DNA of 64,000 nucleotides from Spongilla lacustris (Eukaryota > Porifera > Demospongiae > Spongillida > Spongillidae): the NCBI GenBank assembly GCA_949361645.1, contig OX442417.1, forward strand, positions 12,275,150 to 12,339,149, written 5' to 3'. Made by a program: the position numbers and the translations under genes. Below the pieces are notes generated by a model, which had not been told where the DNA came from, did no database searches, and saw nothing but the letters and a program-made list of their open reading frames with translations. Shown in pieces: positions 44,819 to 57,715 of this stretch. Position 1 is the first letter of the stretch; each line of letters begins with the position of its first letter.

Positions 44819-45817
44819 ACTTTTTTTTTTTTTTTTTTTTTTTTAAGTGGTGAAATAACATAATTTCTATTAATACAAATTAATTAACTAGAATCAAACA
44901 TAATATGAGGAACACAATGCAAGAAACTAAATACTAAGCTACATGTACACTGAACTAATATCTACTACACCTGTGGTTCGTCCCAGTAGAGCCCTTGCAT
45001 TCTGGCGCATCAGGGTAATGCCCAGGCGGCAGTAGATTGAGGCTAACACCTCAGGCCAGAAACGACTCGTCCTGATGGCTAATTTCTTGGCAACCCTTGA
45101 GAGAGCTTCTTGTGCCTCGCTTCCCCAACCACCAAATACCTCCACGACCAATGGGACACATACCCAACCTCTCGCAGTACAGGGAATGTCATATTTGGCA
45201 TGTTTGTCCTGCTCTCCCAGTTCAGCAGTATAACCTGAGGTCATGCTTGCTCCCAATAAAAAGTTTGAGTTGAGCGGATTGATGACCTTCAGATCAAATG
45301 CTGCTGAACGTGAGAGAGACCAGTTAGGCACCAACACATCAGCTGGTTGCGTTCTGTCCTTTGTTGAGGTGAGCCCACTACCTCTTTCAATTTCAGGAGC
45401 AAGACAAGCCTTACGACAGAAATCTGCGAAGCAGTCACGAAGGCGGTTGTGCCTTGTGACTACATCCCCACCTGAACGACATATCAGTACGTGGTACCCA
45501 TGAATGTCCAGGGCTTGGGAGCAGTGTGAGCAGGCATCTGCATCTGTGGAAAGTGGAAGCCCAAGCCACCATTTCACTAAGACTTGGATTTCATTGGGCA
45601 GCAGGTCTAACCCCAACTTTGGAGATGGTTGTGCCCTCAGCCATGCATGTGCTTGGGGAGCAGAGATGGCTAGTAGTCTGGCCTTGTCTACTGTTGATGC
45701 TCCATCAAGCAGAGAAAGAAAGCCCGCTTTCTCTATGGCTGAGGATAACTTGTGCTGATGATGGGAAGCATCTTGTACACTTGCTACAGAGAGCTGCTCA
45801 CAACATGCTACCTTCCC
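44819..45817 (-). mobile_element. 5'-truncated LINE copy with poly(A) tail
   Basis: The minus-strand frame from about 45816 to 44939 encodes the C-terminal part of a non-LTR retrotransposon protein: a zinc-knuckle-like CSHCSQALDIHGYH...C, then GGDVVTRHNRLRDCF, QPADVLVPNW, AAFDLKVINPLNS, GWVCVPLVVEVFGGWG and ARALLGRTTG. A run of about 25 T at 44821-44845 is the poly(A) tail in this orientation. The R3 unit reads across the site (CCATGTGTACTTTTTTTAAC near 62273) without it. Its 5' end is cut, so the copy is dead on arrival. Confidence 0.85.
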
Positions 45818-46204
45818 ATTAACATTATAATCGTCAACTTATCCATTCATTTGCACCACAATTTATAACTTATGTGATGGAAGGCTATCCTGAAAACAGC
45901 AGACCAAGAAGAGTGTTAGAATAATAGTGTAAGTTGAAAAGCTATCTTTACTAATACCATGCGGCATCAAACAACACCATGTGACTTAATTATTCAATGA
46001 CACTTCAGAGTCGATTTCATTTGAAAACAGTTTGCTTATAGTTTGCAAACACAAACACATGACGTTGTTCATTTTCATGAGGGGATGCAGAATAACATAC
46101 TGATTCCAAAATTAGAATCATAGTAGATTTTGAGTACGTGAATCCATTTCTTTTGGATGCCAATCATATCAACCTGTTAGTTTCCATACTTTTGGACGTA
46201 ATAC

Positions 46205-49200
46205 TTACTTAAAGACTTCCCCATAAGCTGCATTTTGATGGGTAGCAACCGCTTCACTTTTATGTGGCAAGACTTCCCCATAAGCTGCATTTTGATGGGT
46301 AGCAACTGCTTCACTTACAGGTGGCAAGACTTCCCCATAAACTGAATTTTGATGGGTAGCAACTGCTTCACTTTTATGTGGCAAGACTTCCCCATAAACT
46401 GAATTTTGATGGGTAGCAATTGCTTCATGATCGCTTACAGGTGGCAAGACTTCTCCATAAGCTGCATTTTGATGGGTAGCAACTGCTTCACTTACAGGCG
46501 GCAAGACATCCCCATAAGCTAAACCCATTTAGATGCAACCATAAAACTCAGCTACATTCTCTATACTTACCAAATGCATTGATTTGTGCCCATTCTGAAA
46601 TGGTCACTTTGGATGATCTCTTGACATAGAAAAGAAGCAGGATTGCCACCACTGTGATGACCACAGCTATCACAACAACAACAACAGTGACCACACTGGC
46701 AGCTATGGCTGCTGACGTTTGATCTGCTGAGGGCAGAAGATGCATCGATATCATATAACTTAAATGATAAAGAATATTGTCTAGTCTCCGCCCACAGAAA
46801 ATGCACATCAGTATGGAAATGGCAACATCATATACATAATTTCACTGTGCAAAGGACACTACAATGCATCCAGAAAGGGTCACAGTTCAAGTTGATAATG
46901 AGTGCATGCACATGCACAACCAATGGGGGAAAAAAACATCACTAATATAAATACGTTTTCTCCTAATTGTACATGAAAAAAAAAATTGGTGCAATGGGGA
47001 GTAGTAAATTGAAATCCCTTTACACTACTACAGATGCAAATAGTATTGATGATGCCATTCAACCCATAATAACTCCGCAAAGAAAATGAGTATTGGCCAT
47101 ACAATATATGCACATGCATATGTATTATTGGGTGGTTTGGTTCCCTTACCTCTGCATGTAATGAGTTCTGCATTTTTTGTGATCTTTTGTGTTCTAGTCA
47201 AGGATGTGTTATAATGCATATATATCATACATGTGTTATCACACAGTACAGTAGGGGAGACCGGGGCTGGTTGTCACAAATTTTGTACCTCTTATTACCC
47301 CACGATTTTGAAAGTACCAATTAAATTAACAGTCATTACATAATAAAAGGACATCATCTACGCACACTTTGGCTATTTCAGTTTATTTTTAAAAGCAATC
47401 AGATTTATAATTCTGGATTACAAATATTGGGTACCATTGTGACAACCTGCCCCATGCCCGGGTTGGTTGTCACACTATTGAATTTTATTTATTATCGAGC
47501 TCAGCAGAAAGCCCTGTAGGCCTACTATCATTTTTTCTCTCCTACCGTTAACATATCAGTTCCAAAACATCATGATACAGTCAATTACATGTTATACATC
47601 TAAGTGAAAAGTTCCTGTGGTATTCTCAGATCCCTTTCCCCTTTCTCTTTTCTGTGTGGTGGTTTCCTCAGTTCCCTTTCCTCTTCCTCTTTTCTGTATG
47701 GTGGTTTCCTCAGTTCCCTTTCCTATTCCTCTTGTCTGTGTGGTTGTTTGCTTGATAGCTCTAACCTTTCCTCTTCCTCTTGTATCTATGGAGCCCTTCC
47801 CTTTTTTGTTTGCTAAAGCTGCCATTACAGGAGAATATGTTTAAATCGATGATCTCCTTGTTCTGTTGCTTGCAGCTTTTTTGCGTGGTGCTGCTTTTGA
47901 AAAGGGTAGCACATTTTCAGGGGATATGTGCCGGGAAGCATAGCTGGTAGAGCAGAGACCAAGAGGCACAGGTAAGCCAGGAGGAGCAACAATGCATGGA
48001 AGTTCATTAACTAGGTCAGGTCTTTCAGAAATTATCTTTTGTGGCGTTGGTACACAATAATTAGACCCACTGCTTATACCAATGGACACTTCTGGATTAG
48101 TATCAGATTGATCTGTTGGAGAGACAGATTGTGCCATTGGACAGTCTGTGGTGAAGCTGCAGCAAAGTCAGCCTCCTGGAATATGTCTCTGTCAAAAGGT
48201 GATATTCCAGCCAGCCATAATGTTGCTTGCTGCACGAGGAAACGCAAGTGACAAAATTCCTGGAATGTCATAAATTGCTTGCGGTTTGCGAAATGACAAT
48301 GAAGGATGACGTTTCAGAAATGCAGTGAACCACTCAGCACCAGCTAATTTTCTCTCTTGTGCATTGGCAAGTTATTAGCTAATGCTAGCTGGTAAGCAAG
48401 CTTCCGTACTTCTTTCGGTGAAAGGCCTTGATATATTTCAGAAGTACGCAAAATGTACCGGACAAACTCTTCCTCCAGTAAAGGCGTAAAAATCTGCCGA
48501 TTTTTTCGATACCCAATTTTTATTGAAGGCTCACCATGATGCCCTGTTATTTGTACATCAGTTAATTTATTGCAGTATCGAAGCAAAGTTTGATAGTTAA
48601 TTTCGAAGTCTCTAGTTGTATCTCGGACAGATTTGTTGTCAAATCTTACCTAGCGAACAGCACGCAGCATCACATCTGACTTTACAGTTTCGCGGCATTG
48701 TAGAGAAGTGAAATTATTACTATTCTTCATTAAAAGACATCCGGCACTTGGTTGATTGTGACAACTAACCCATGCCCTTTTGTGACAACCATTCCCGTCA
48801 TGACACGGTACATAAAATAATATTTTTTGGTCGAATGGAATAGGCATTTGGGTTTTTAATGCATGTACAAGCAAGTCCATATTATGCTCGTTTTACAGAT
48901 TATTAAAACTACGTTTTGCCATTCGTTGATTGCAATATAATAGTTTCTATAGAAAAACACATCATTGCGCGCGGTACGGTAAAAAACACAAAATCTATAA
49001 AATATACTCAGTAGCATATGGGATTGCTTTGGATTTTTGTATTCAAGCACAGTATATTAGTACCTACATTTCATGTATACATTATATATTTTTATCACCC
49101 TTTTTTGCAAAGTTATAAAATTTGTGACAACCAACCCGTGTGACAACCAGCCCCGGTCTCCCCTATTTCCTTACATAAAAGATTTGCACTGATGTAGATC

Positions 49201-51606
49201 TATCCTAAGCAAGGATAAACTTATACCTCGTTAACTCATATTTGCTAGCAACTCTATAGTTTGCATGACTTAATTCAGTAAGATGTAGAAATATTTTCTG
49301 TCGCAAAGTTGTTACTGTGATGCATCATTTGCACAGCTACATGTACACAATCACAAAGCAAAAAGTGGTGATTTTCAATGATGTATGCAATCATGCCACA
49401 CCACACGCACGTAAGAATTAATTCAAAAACAACCTCAGAAATTAACTAAAAAACAAAAGGAATAAATGTATATAAATGCAATTCGATTTTCGCTGTACAT
49501 GGCAAAATACATCCACAAAATGTAAATGGATTATGTATCCACAGGTACTGAAGTACATACACATGTACATACCCTCAGTGGCAGATGTGGAAGTAGGACT
49601 GATGGTCACGTAGGCTGGGTAAATATTAAGAGGATATAACAAGTGTAGTAGAGTCACTGCAAACACTACATGTACAATTTCTTCTGCTTGTAGGCAAATA
49701 CAAGTGAAGTAATTCTCATGTTGCGTTGTACTACAAAATTATGGTACACGATAGATGATATATATGTAGTTGTATGTCAATCTGTACCAATATACTAATA
49801 TAATAATCTATATAATGTATGCATACAGACTGATATATTTCCTTCCTGAAATGCAGCTGAATGCTGTTAGTTATAACAAATCTTAATTCTAATTATACAT
49901 CACATGAAGAGCAATGCCGCAGTCACAAATAGCTTGAAGTATGCTTTTGTCCACATGCATGTTGCGTGCACGCGCAATTAGGAATAGAAATTTCTAGCAT
50001 TCATGTGAAACCACAGATGACAATTAACAACAGAACAAACTAATTCATTATCTGATACGTACGCCTTACATGTAACCTCTTGTGGCATATAGAACATTAA
50101 AAAGTTACACTATGTAGAAATCAAAGAATTGAGTCTCTATAGCTATAGACACAGAGAAGTTGATGTTTGAACAAGGCATGTTGGAAACTTGCTCATGCAA
50201 ACAAAAAAGCAATGCAGAAATGAGATGTCTAGGTCTCAGTATTGTACCTGTGCAGTTAATCATGTCTGGAGCAAGTTGATAGCCAGTAAAGCAGGTACAG
50301 TTGTAGCCCGTAGGGGTATCCACACACATCTGGCTGCAATCTCCGTTTTCCACTGCACAGTCATTGACATCTACAGGTACAAAATGCTTAAGTAGTTCAG
50401 TGATGACAAAACATAATTCTAATTACACATCACATGTAGAGCATCATGAATAGCTTGAAGTCTGCACAATTGCAATTTTGTCCATGGCCATGTTGTGCAT
50501 ACATGCAATTAGGAATTAGAAAACACAGATGACAACAACAGAACAAACCAATTCATAATCTGAAAAACACTCCTTACATGTAACCTCTTGTGGCATATAG
50601 AACATTAAAAAAAATCGTTACACTATAGAGTAATCTGTGAGCAGCAAAGAAAGAGGAATTGAGTCTCTAGCCACAGACAGATATTGTGGATGGTATAGAA
50701 AGGCCTTATATTTGGATAAGGCATGTTGGAAACTGGTTGCAAACATTAAAGCAATGCAGAAAAGAGATGTCTGGGTCAGTATTGTACCTGTGCAGTTAAT
50801 CATGTCTGAAGCAAGTTGATAGCCAGTAAAGCAGGTACAGTTGTAGCCCGTAGGGGTATCCACACACATCTGGCTGCAACCTCCGTTTTTCACTGCGCAT
50901 TCATTGACATCTATGTGTAATTGGAAACATCACTAAATGATGGCAACGTGTGCACATCAATATGGCATACCTAGTGATACGTGTAGGGCAATGGATTTTG
51001 ATGAAAATCCTGATGTGAAGATATTGTTTGGTAGTGCGGATGATAATTGTCCACACATGTTCCCGGTACTTATAATGATGGACGAACCACTAGTACTGGC
51101 CACAATACTGTGCCCACTAGCTGATGATTGTACACATGCTGCAATGACATCATATATTTGTATCATGAATTGTTGAGACTGTGATATTGAGAAATTGCTG
51201 CAAGAATAGCTGGACATAGGCTGTATTGTATAATATGATCCGAACACCAGGCTGTAACTGCTACTATATCTAGTTGCTGGTCTATACACACCAAGGTACA
51301 CTGTGCTTGTGCTTGTTGACCTGTAGTAACACAGGTTCCATGTTGTAGCATTCCCAGGACACTGAGCTGGATTTGCTGTATTCACAATAAGACCAGTTTG
51401 TGTTGAGGATGTAAGCTGAGTGAGGTCATTTCCAAATGAACATGCAGTGCTTCCTTGTACTGCATGGGCACAGAAAGAATTAGAGAAACAGGTCAGTACA
51501 AATGTACAGGCAATGTTGTTTGCACATGTATAGCAAGCAGTATATATATTTTCAAACACAATCCACCTGCAATCACAACTAGTAATGAGAAATAATTGAT
51601 CCACAT
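46205..51606 (-). CDS. Kinase-less receptor R2 with tyrosine-motif repeat tail (427 residues)
   Basis: Exons 51606-51567, 51459-50971, 50910-50788, 50370-50248, 49614-49573, 46723-46571 and 46518-46205 total 1284 nt in phase. The signal peptide ([13 protein letters not shown]), ectodomain and membrane span are close copies of R1. R2 has two EGF domains (the second starts [16 protein letters not shown]) and one stalk repeat. After the span ([20 protein letters not shown]) the R1 juxtamembrane and kinase exons are replaced by one exon of about five 19-residue repeats, [19 protein letters not shown], with six Tyr-Gly-[Asp/Glu]-Val motifs. Some (SVYGEV) fit the ITIM pattern S/I/V/L-x-Y-x-x-V/L. 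The exon ends in-frame TTTAAGTAA, but AA|GTAAGT is also a perfect donor, so further exons are possible. It could be a decoy or a scaffold phosphorylated by R1-like kinases (inference). A pogo-like element fills the intron before the span. Confidence 0.82.
46209..46518 (-). repeat. 57-bp coding tandem repeat (tail exon of R2)
   Basis: Five full units plus a partial one, each starting TATGGGGAAGTCTTGCC. Two subtypes exist: PPVS (CCTGTAAGTGAA) and PHKS (CATAAAAGTGAA). The first contains a consensus splice donor, CT|GTAAGT. R3 has the same repeat with fewer units. Confidence 0.88.
47254..49163 (-). mobile_element. pogo-like DNA transposon, deletion derivative, 1910 bp
   Basis: Inverted ends GGGGAGACCGGGGCTGGTTG / CAACCAGCCCCGGTCTCCCC are flanked by TA. 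R3 shows the empty site (ACAGTATTTCC, about 63512). On the minus strand an N-terminal psq-type helix ([20 protein letters not shown]) and a CENP-B-type segment ([37 protein letters not shown]) are readable. The C-terminal linker ([20 protein letters not shown]) follows soon after. The DDE catalytic region that should lie between is missing. There are also an in-frame stop near 48648 and a one-base shift near 48350. The C-terminus ends in four repeats of [13 protein letters not shown] type. Confidence 0.85.
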
Positions 51607-52374
51607 TCTAAAGTTGGTAAAGAGGCAATGGTAATTGACATATCTGCACGACAGGTACCACATTAGTTTGAAGGGTTAGGATTGTTACTTTTAAAACTCT
51701 TTGGGCACCAAGTGTATGTTTTATATGCATGAGCTCCAGTGCATAAATGAATGCACACTGGTGACTCCATTTTTGTAGAAAGGTGCAATGAGTTGAGAAG
51801 GAGGAGTACATATGCTACATAAACTAATTATGAGGAGGAAATTGTGCAGTACTTGGCTGGGTGAGGCATAAACATACTCGAGACATGTGCATACATGTAA
51901 TTGTATTTCCAAATTTGGCACCCAAAGATACACACACAAACTTCCTGCTATAAACCGCCGTTAGAATAACATGTGTACTGTAGAGTATAGAATATACCCG
52001 CGCGCATTGAAACAAAGGGGCGATCGAGGGAGGGGAGAGAGGAAGGGAGAGGTGAGGGAACGATTTGTGGGGAGAGAGGAGGGAAGGAAGGAGGGAAGGA
52101 AGGAGGGAGAGAGAGGGAAAGAGTGGATGGCAGAGAGGGGGAGGGACAGAGAAGGGATGATTGGGACTTAAAAGATCGACAGAAGGGAGGGGAGCGAAGA
52201 AAGTGGAAGAGAGAATTAAAACAAGGGGATAGTGAGAGGGGTGAGAGATGGGTAAGAAAGCGTAAGAGACAACTCAGTTATGCGATCGCGCGAGTGTCTG
52301 TTAAATGTCGTAAGCGCCCAGTGGCATGTATAAAAGAACATATACAATGTATACCCTACCTTTGCATGGGCTAA

Positions 52375-52901
52375 CACTGTCTCAACAACATCCGGAAATT
52401 TCTGAGTCCGGATTATGACAAAATTATCAGTACGCCGAACATGACGAGTGTTTAGGTCCTAAACACTTTATTTAGGTCCTAAACCATAGTTTAGGTCCTA
52501 AACTATACGCCATGCCCATATATGGGTGCGTTCACACGGCAATACGACATATGTTTTATTGTACGGTAACCCTAGCAATTTATGTCCGCCCATCTCTCGT
52601 TCCCAGGCCATAATGCATCAGCTGCATACAAGTAGACCTAGCCATGTGGTGGGCCGTGCGCATCTGAATAACTTTTGAATAACTTTTGAACATTCCCGAG
52701 TGCAACGATCTAACGCATTGGAGGTCGGCAATGACATGTTGGTGAGTGTCCGATCGTTTTAATAGTACTCCATAGACCATTGCCGACCATAGTGCGATTG
52801 AGTACATAAGCGCGAGTACCGGTACTAGTATTCTAAACACTAGTGCGCTCACGTAGATCTAAATAGGTATGCATGTGCGTGTCTAATGCGCAGAGGTGTT
52901 T

Positions 52902-52960
<59 letters not shown>

Positions 52961-53246
52961 TGCGGGTGTGTGTGTGTGTGTGTTTGATGTTTCTGTGCAA
53001 TATTTGGGTTGTCTGGCACCTTGATTGGCATTATTATGGGGTCACATTGACCCCTGGTTATGTGGCAGCTGTAGCTCTCCTGCTGGCAGTGAGGGGTCTG
53101 GATAACTCCATCTGGAAAGCTGGAGGCTCCACTGGTTGTGCAAGGCTGCTGACTGGACTTAATTGCAGTGTGAGTGAGCTCATGGGGGTCTCATTGACAC
53201 CTCCATTGCAGTGTGTGACTATTGTGGGCCGGGACTAGGACCATTG
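52375..53246. repeat. Left terminal inverted arm of the 6.5-kb element
   Basis: Mirrors 58058-58892. Contains TTTAGGTCCTAAA in three copies (two in the right arm), a direct pair GAATAACTTTT, a (TG)n tract at 52908-52983, and ends near GGGACTAGGACCATTG. Confidence 0.88.
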
Positions 53247-53248
53247 AT

Positions 53249-53280
<32 letters not shown>

Positions 53281-53351
53281 TGGGGGCTGGCTGCTGGCTC
53301 AAAGGAGCTAGATATTAGACCCAGGGCTGGTGGCTCCCCTGCTGGCAATGT

Positions 53352-53386
<35 letters not shown>

Positions 53387-53870
53387 TCTGTAGGTAGTGG
53401 TGGGGGCATGTGTGGCTTCCTTAGTTCACTGTTCCCCTGATAAAGATGGAGCTACCAACTCCACATGCAGTGCATAGAGGGTAGAGTAGAGAGTGTACAG
53501 GTGGAGATTGTGTGTGGGAAAGGGGTAATGTGTAGAGGGGAGTGTGCAGAGGCAAATAGTGTACTTATAAGAGAACAGGTGAATGGATTGATAACACTGG
53601 AGGGGAGTGTGGGAGTTTATATGTAGAGGGGAGTGTGTATGCTGTGTGAGGGGGAGTGTGTATGTGGGTAGAGGGGAGTCTGTGTGTAGAGGGGATTGTT
53701 TATGTAGGGGGAGTATGTATGTAGAGGGGTGTGTATGCTCTGAGGGGGAGTGTGTATGTTGTAAAGAGGGGAGTGTGTATGGTGTGTAGAGGGGAGTGTG
53801 TATATAGAGGGGGAGTGTGTATGCTGTGTGAGGGGGAGTATGTGTGTAGAGGGGAGAGTGTAGAGTAGAA
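53247..53870. repeat. Low-complexity inner part of the left arm
   Basis: A C-run (53251-53279) and a G-run (53352-53386) flank unique sequence. From 53590 onward come irregular GTGTATGTAGAGGGGGA units, the complement of the large array at 56.3-57.7 kb. Confidence 0.8.
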
Positions 53871-54629
53871 CTGGGTCTCTGGGAGTCTTTCTACCAAAAA
53901 TATTGATATCGATGAATGCACTACAAGGTTCACACTCCCGTTAGTACGGTAAGCCACTCGTTCCGCTGCTAAGAGCAATTAAAGTTCGTAAGTTGGCAAA
54001 CTTAAATGGCCGTTTTGCGCCCTTTTCAGGTACGGTAAAGTAAAGCGGGACTGCTATTAAGGTACACAAAGAGAAAACACATGCATATATTGATACCAAA
54101 AAGAGTCACAGATAACCAGCGCAACTATAAGGCCGGAATATGTTGGCGGTAAGGCGCGAGAAAGAGTTCCTGCTGCCCACGTTTTGGGGAAGTCCGTAAC
54201 AGATAAAGGCAAAGCCATGTATGTACGTACACATATAAATTCATGTCACAAATAAATTCATTCACATATACAAAGATACATGATCACTTCAACAATAACA
54301 ACTGTGACCTCCTGTTATTACTTGAACTGCATCTGAATCTGAAGTGGTAGTGCAAACTGGGATAAATAATACATAATGCAAAATTAATACGGTAGTCTAC
54401 TGTGACAATCAGGCAAGTACCACTAGTGTGGTGCATACAGCGGCACGTATTTGTTTGGTGATAAGTGCATGGCATCTGAGTATGTACAAGGGAAGTAATT
54501 AATAATAGCAGCACAAGCGTACAAGGGACACACCTCACAAGCGTACATGGGACACACCCCACAAGCTACAAGACACACCCCACAAGCGTACAAGGGACAC
54601 ACTTCCATCTACACAGCATACACACTAGC
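53871..54629. other. Unique spacer inside the 6.5-kb element
   Basis: No coding signal, RNA gene or transposon end was recognised here. It contains several ACAAGCGTACAAGGGACACAC repeats at 54510-54605. Confidence 0.5.
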
Positions 54630-55327
54630 TCCTCTCTCTACACACACACTCCCCTCTACACACACTCCCCTTTACATATACACTCCCACACTCCCCTCCA
54701 GTGTTATTAATCCATTCACTTCTTGTCTTATTGTACACTATTTGCCTCTGCACACTCCCCGCTACACATTACCCCTTTCACACACAATCTCCACCTGTAC
54801 ACTACCATCTATGCACTGCAAGGAGTTGGTAGCTCCAACTCTTTCAGGGGAACCATGAGGAAGCCACACGAGCCCCCCCCTCCCCAACTACCTATGGAAC
54901 CATGCCCACAGATGGAGTTATCAGACCAGCAGGGGAGCTACCAGGGGTCTGATAACTGTGGAGATGCCAGCTCTCTTAGTGCAAGTTGAGCCAACAGCCC
55001 TCACAAAAATAGGGGCCAATGGTCCTAGCCCAACAATAGCCATACACTGCAAGTCCACAACCCATGGAGGTGTCAATGGGACCCCCATGGGCTCACTCAC
55101 ACTGCAATTAAGTCCAGTCAGCAGCCTTGCACAACCAGTGGAGCCTCCAGCTTTCCAGATGGAGTTATCCAGATCCCTCACTGCCAGCAGGAGAGCTCAG
55201 CTGCCACATAACAAGGGGTCAATGTGACCCCCATAATAATGCCAATGGAGATGCCAGACAACCCTCGCACTTTAAATGGAGTCTTCAAATATTGCACAAA
55301 CCATACACACACACACACCACACACAT

Positions 55328-55359
<32 letters not shown>

Positions 55360-55605
55360 AATACACAAACACCTCTGGGCACTAGACACGCACTTGCATA
55401 CCTCAGGCTCAGTAATTGATATAAATCTACGTGAGCGCACTCTTTTGAAGTGTTTAGAATACTCTACTCGCGCTTATGACTATGTACTCAGTCGGACTAT
55501 GGAGTACTATTAAAACGATCGGACACTCACCAACATGTCATTGCCGACCTCCAATTAGTTAGATCGTTGCATTCGGGACTGTTCAAAAGTTATTCAGACA
55601 CACAG
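54630..55605. repeat. Internal diverged copy of the terminal arm
   Basis: This runs in the same orientation as the right arm (compare 57690-58617): CACAATCTCCACCTGTACAC, CTGCCAGCAGGAGAGCT, CATTGCCGACCTCCAAT and so on. It stops at GTTCAAAAGTTATTCAGA, short of the outer end. It is more diverged than the two outer arms are from each other, so it is older or belonged to an earlier element. Confidence 0.8.
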
Positions 55606-56262
55606 GTACAAGAATGGAAAATTTTCTGTGAGCGGATGAACCAGCAGGATCAAACGAGCAGATGCCCAGTCACACAACTTATGTATGGGGATGCCCTTGA
55701 TGGTATGCATGTACATGCTGCTGACAACAGCAAACAAGCAGCGGAGCTAGTACATGAAGAAGGGATAGCATGTTTGCTGGAAAAAGAAGTAGCAAGACCT
55801 GAGGTATGGACTAAATTACAAAATACAAACCCTTAACACAAAATTGTTCATCCTATCTAACCACAGGTGTACAATGGGGTTTATTGCCCAAAGGCTATTT
55901 CCCAAAAGCCGCTGTCCGAAGGTGACATGGTTGCTGTATTGCCTGAAAAGGATCAGTTCACAGGTATTGATGTTAACATTATCAAGCTACAAACTAATAA
56001 TCGGCATCCATGAACTTTGATAGGAAAACCATGGATAGGACTATGTGAAACCACTGACACAACTACTTCTACGTTTGTCATCCAGTGGTGCAAAGGCAGT
56101 TACACAACTGCATGGAGACCAGACAAAACATTTCCCAACTCAGAGATTCACATGAAAGCTATAATTGCTTATGGATTCACATTCATATCAACATCTAAAC
56201 TTAATAAGAAGACAATAGATCTGCTAAAAGAATGTTTACCATCTTTGTCGTATATAACATTT
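55606..56262 (+). pseudogene. Captured three-exon gene fragment
   Basis: Exons 55606-55803, 55867-55963 and 56024 to about 56262 join in phase at canonical GT-AG sites. Exon 1 encodes VQEWKIFCERMNQQDQTSRC...VTQLMYGDALDGMHVHAADN; exon 2 encodes VYNGVYCPKAI...LSEGDMVAVLPEKDQFTG; exon 3 encodes KPWIGLCETTD...TFVIQWCKGSYTTAWRPDKT. The last part has the look of a small beta-barrel reader module (PWIG...V.W..GSY...W), but I cannot name the family. There is no start codon, and the frame runs on into the minisatellite. Introns are retained, so capture was at DNA level. Confidence 0.6.
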
Positions 56263-56279
56263 GATCATACATGTATACA

Positions 56280-57715
56280 CATCAACTTGCACACTCCCCC
56301 TCTACATACACACTCCCCCTCTACATACACACACCCCTCTACATACACACTCCCCCTCTACATACACACTCCTCTCTACATACACTACCCCTCAATATAC
56401 ACACTCCCCTCCACACAACATACACACTGACATACACACTCCCCCTCGACATACACTCCCCCTCGACATACACACTCCCCCTTGACATACACACTCCCCC
56501 TCAATATACACACTCCCCCTCTACATACACACTCCCCTCTACATACACACTCCCCCTTACATACACACTCCCCTCCACACAACATACATACTCCCCTCTT
56601 CACAACATACACACTCCCCCTCTATACACACTCCTCTCTATACACACTCCTCTCTATACACACTCCCCTCTACATACACACTCCCCCTCTACATACGCAC
56701 TCCCCCTTTACATACACACTCCCACTCTAAATACACACTCCCACTCTACATACACACTCCCCCTCTACATACACACTCCCCCTCTACATACACACTCCTC
56801 TCTACATACACACTCCCCCTCGACATACACACTCCCACTCTACATACACACTCCCCTCCACACAACATACATACTCCCCTCTTCACAACATACACACTCC
56901 CCCTCTATATACACTCCCCCACTCCCCCTCTACATACGCACTCCCCCTCTACATACACACTCCCCCTCTACATACACACTCCCCCTCGACATACACACTC
57001 CCCCTCGACATACACACTCCCCCTCGACATACACACTCCCCCTCGACATACACACTCCCCCTCTACATACACACTCCCCCTCTACATACACACTCCCCTC
57101 CACACAACATACATACTCCCCTCTTCACAACATACACACTCCCCCTCGACATACACACTCCTCTCTACATACACTCCCCCTCAATATACACACTCCCCCT
57201 CTACATACACACTCCCCTCCACACAACATACACACTCCCCTCTTCACAACATACACACTCCCCCTTTACATACACACTCCCCTTCGACATACACACTCCC
57301 CCTCGACATACACACTCCCCCTCGACATACACACTCCCCCTCGACATACACACTCCCCCTCAAAATACACACTCCCCCTCTACATACACACTCCCCCTCT
57401 ACATAAACACTCCCCTCCACACAACATACATACTCCCCTCTTCACAACATACACACTCCCCCTCTATACACACTCCCCTCTATACACACTCCCCTCTACA
57501 TACACACTCCCCCTCTACATACACACTCCCCTCTACATACACACTCCCCTCTACATACACACTCCCCTCTACATACACACTCCCCTCTACATACACACTC
57601 CCCTCTACATACACACTCCCCTCTACATACACTCTCCCCTCTACATACACACTCCCCTCTACATACACACTCCCCTCTACATACACACTCCCCTCACACA
57701 GCATACACACTCCCC
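56280..57715. repeat. 18-bp minisatellite CTCTACATACACACTCCC
   Basis: About 80 copies, with CTCGACATAC, CTATACACAC and CTCCACACAACATAC variants arranged in repeating blocks. The 18-bp unit keeps one frame open for nearly 500 codons (His-Thr-Pro/Leu-Tyr-Ile), which is not a gene. It lies between the captured fragment and the right arm. Confidence 0.96.

Larger units (their letters stand above)
41411..47251. repeat. Segmental duplication: 3' half of R2 unit, matching the R3 unit
   Basis: After removing insertions, 41411-42024, 43445-44818 and 45818-47251 align with 58893-59510, 61073-62290 and 62291-63515. Together with the 5'-flank duplication this shows three head-to-tail receptor units. Flank, introns and exons are all included. 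Confidence 0.85.

Noticed and set aside
44939..45616. Stand-alone host gene
   Set aside because: It is the 3' end of a LINE: 5' truncated, with a poly(A) tail and an empty site in the sister unit.
46548..46806. Cys/His-rich alternate frame over the R2 membrane-span exon
   Set aside because: It is a shadow of the true span frame, which is conserved with R1 and R3 including splice phase.
47841..48271. Separate small genes on the minus strand
   Set aside because: They are pieces of the pogo-like transposase C-terminus inside one TA-flanked element.
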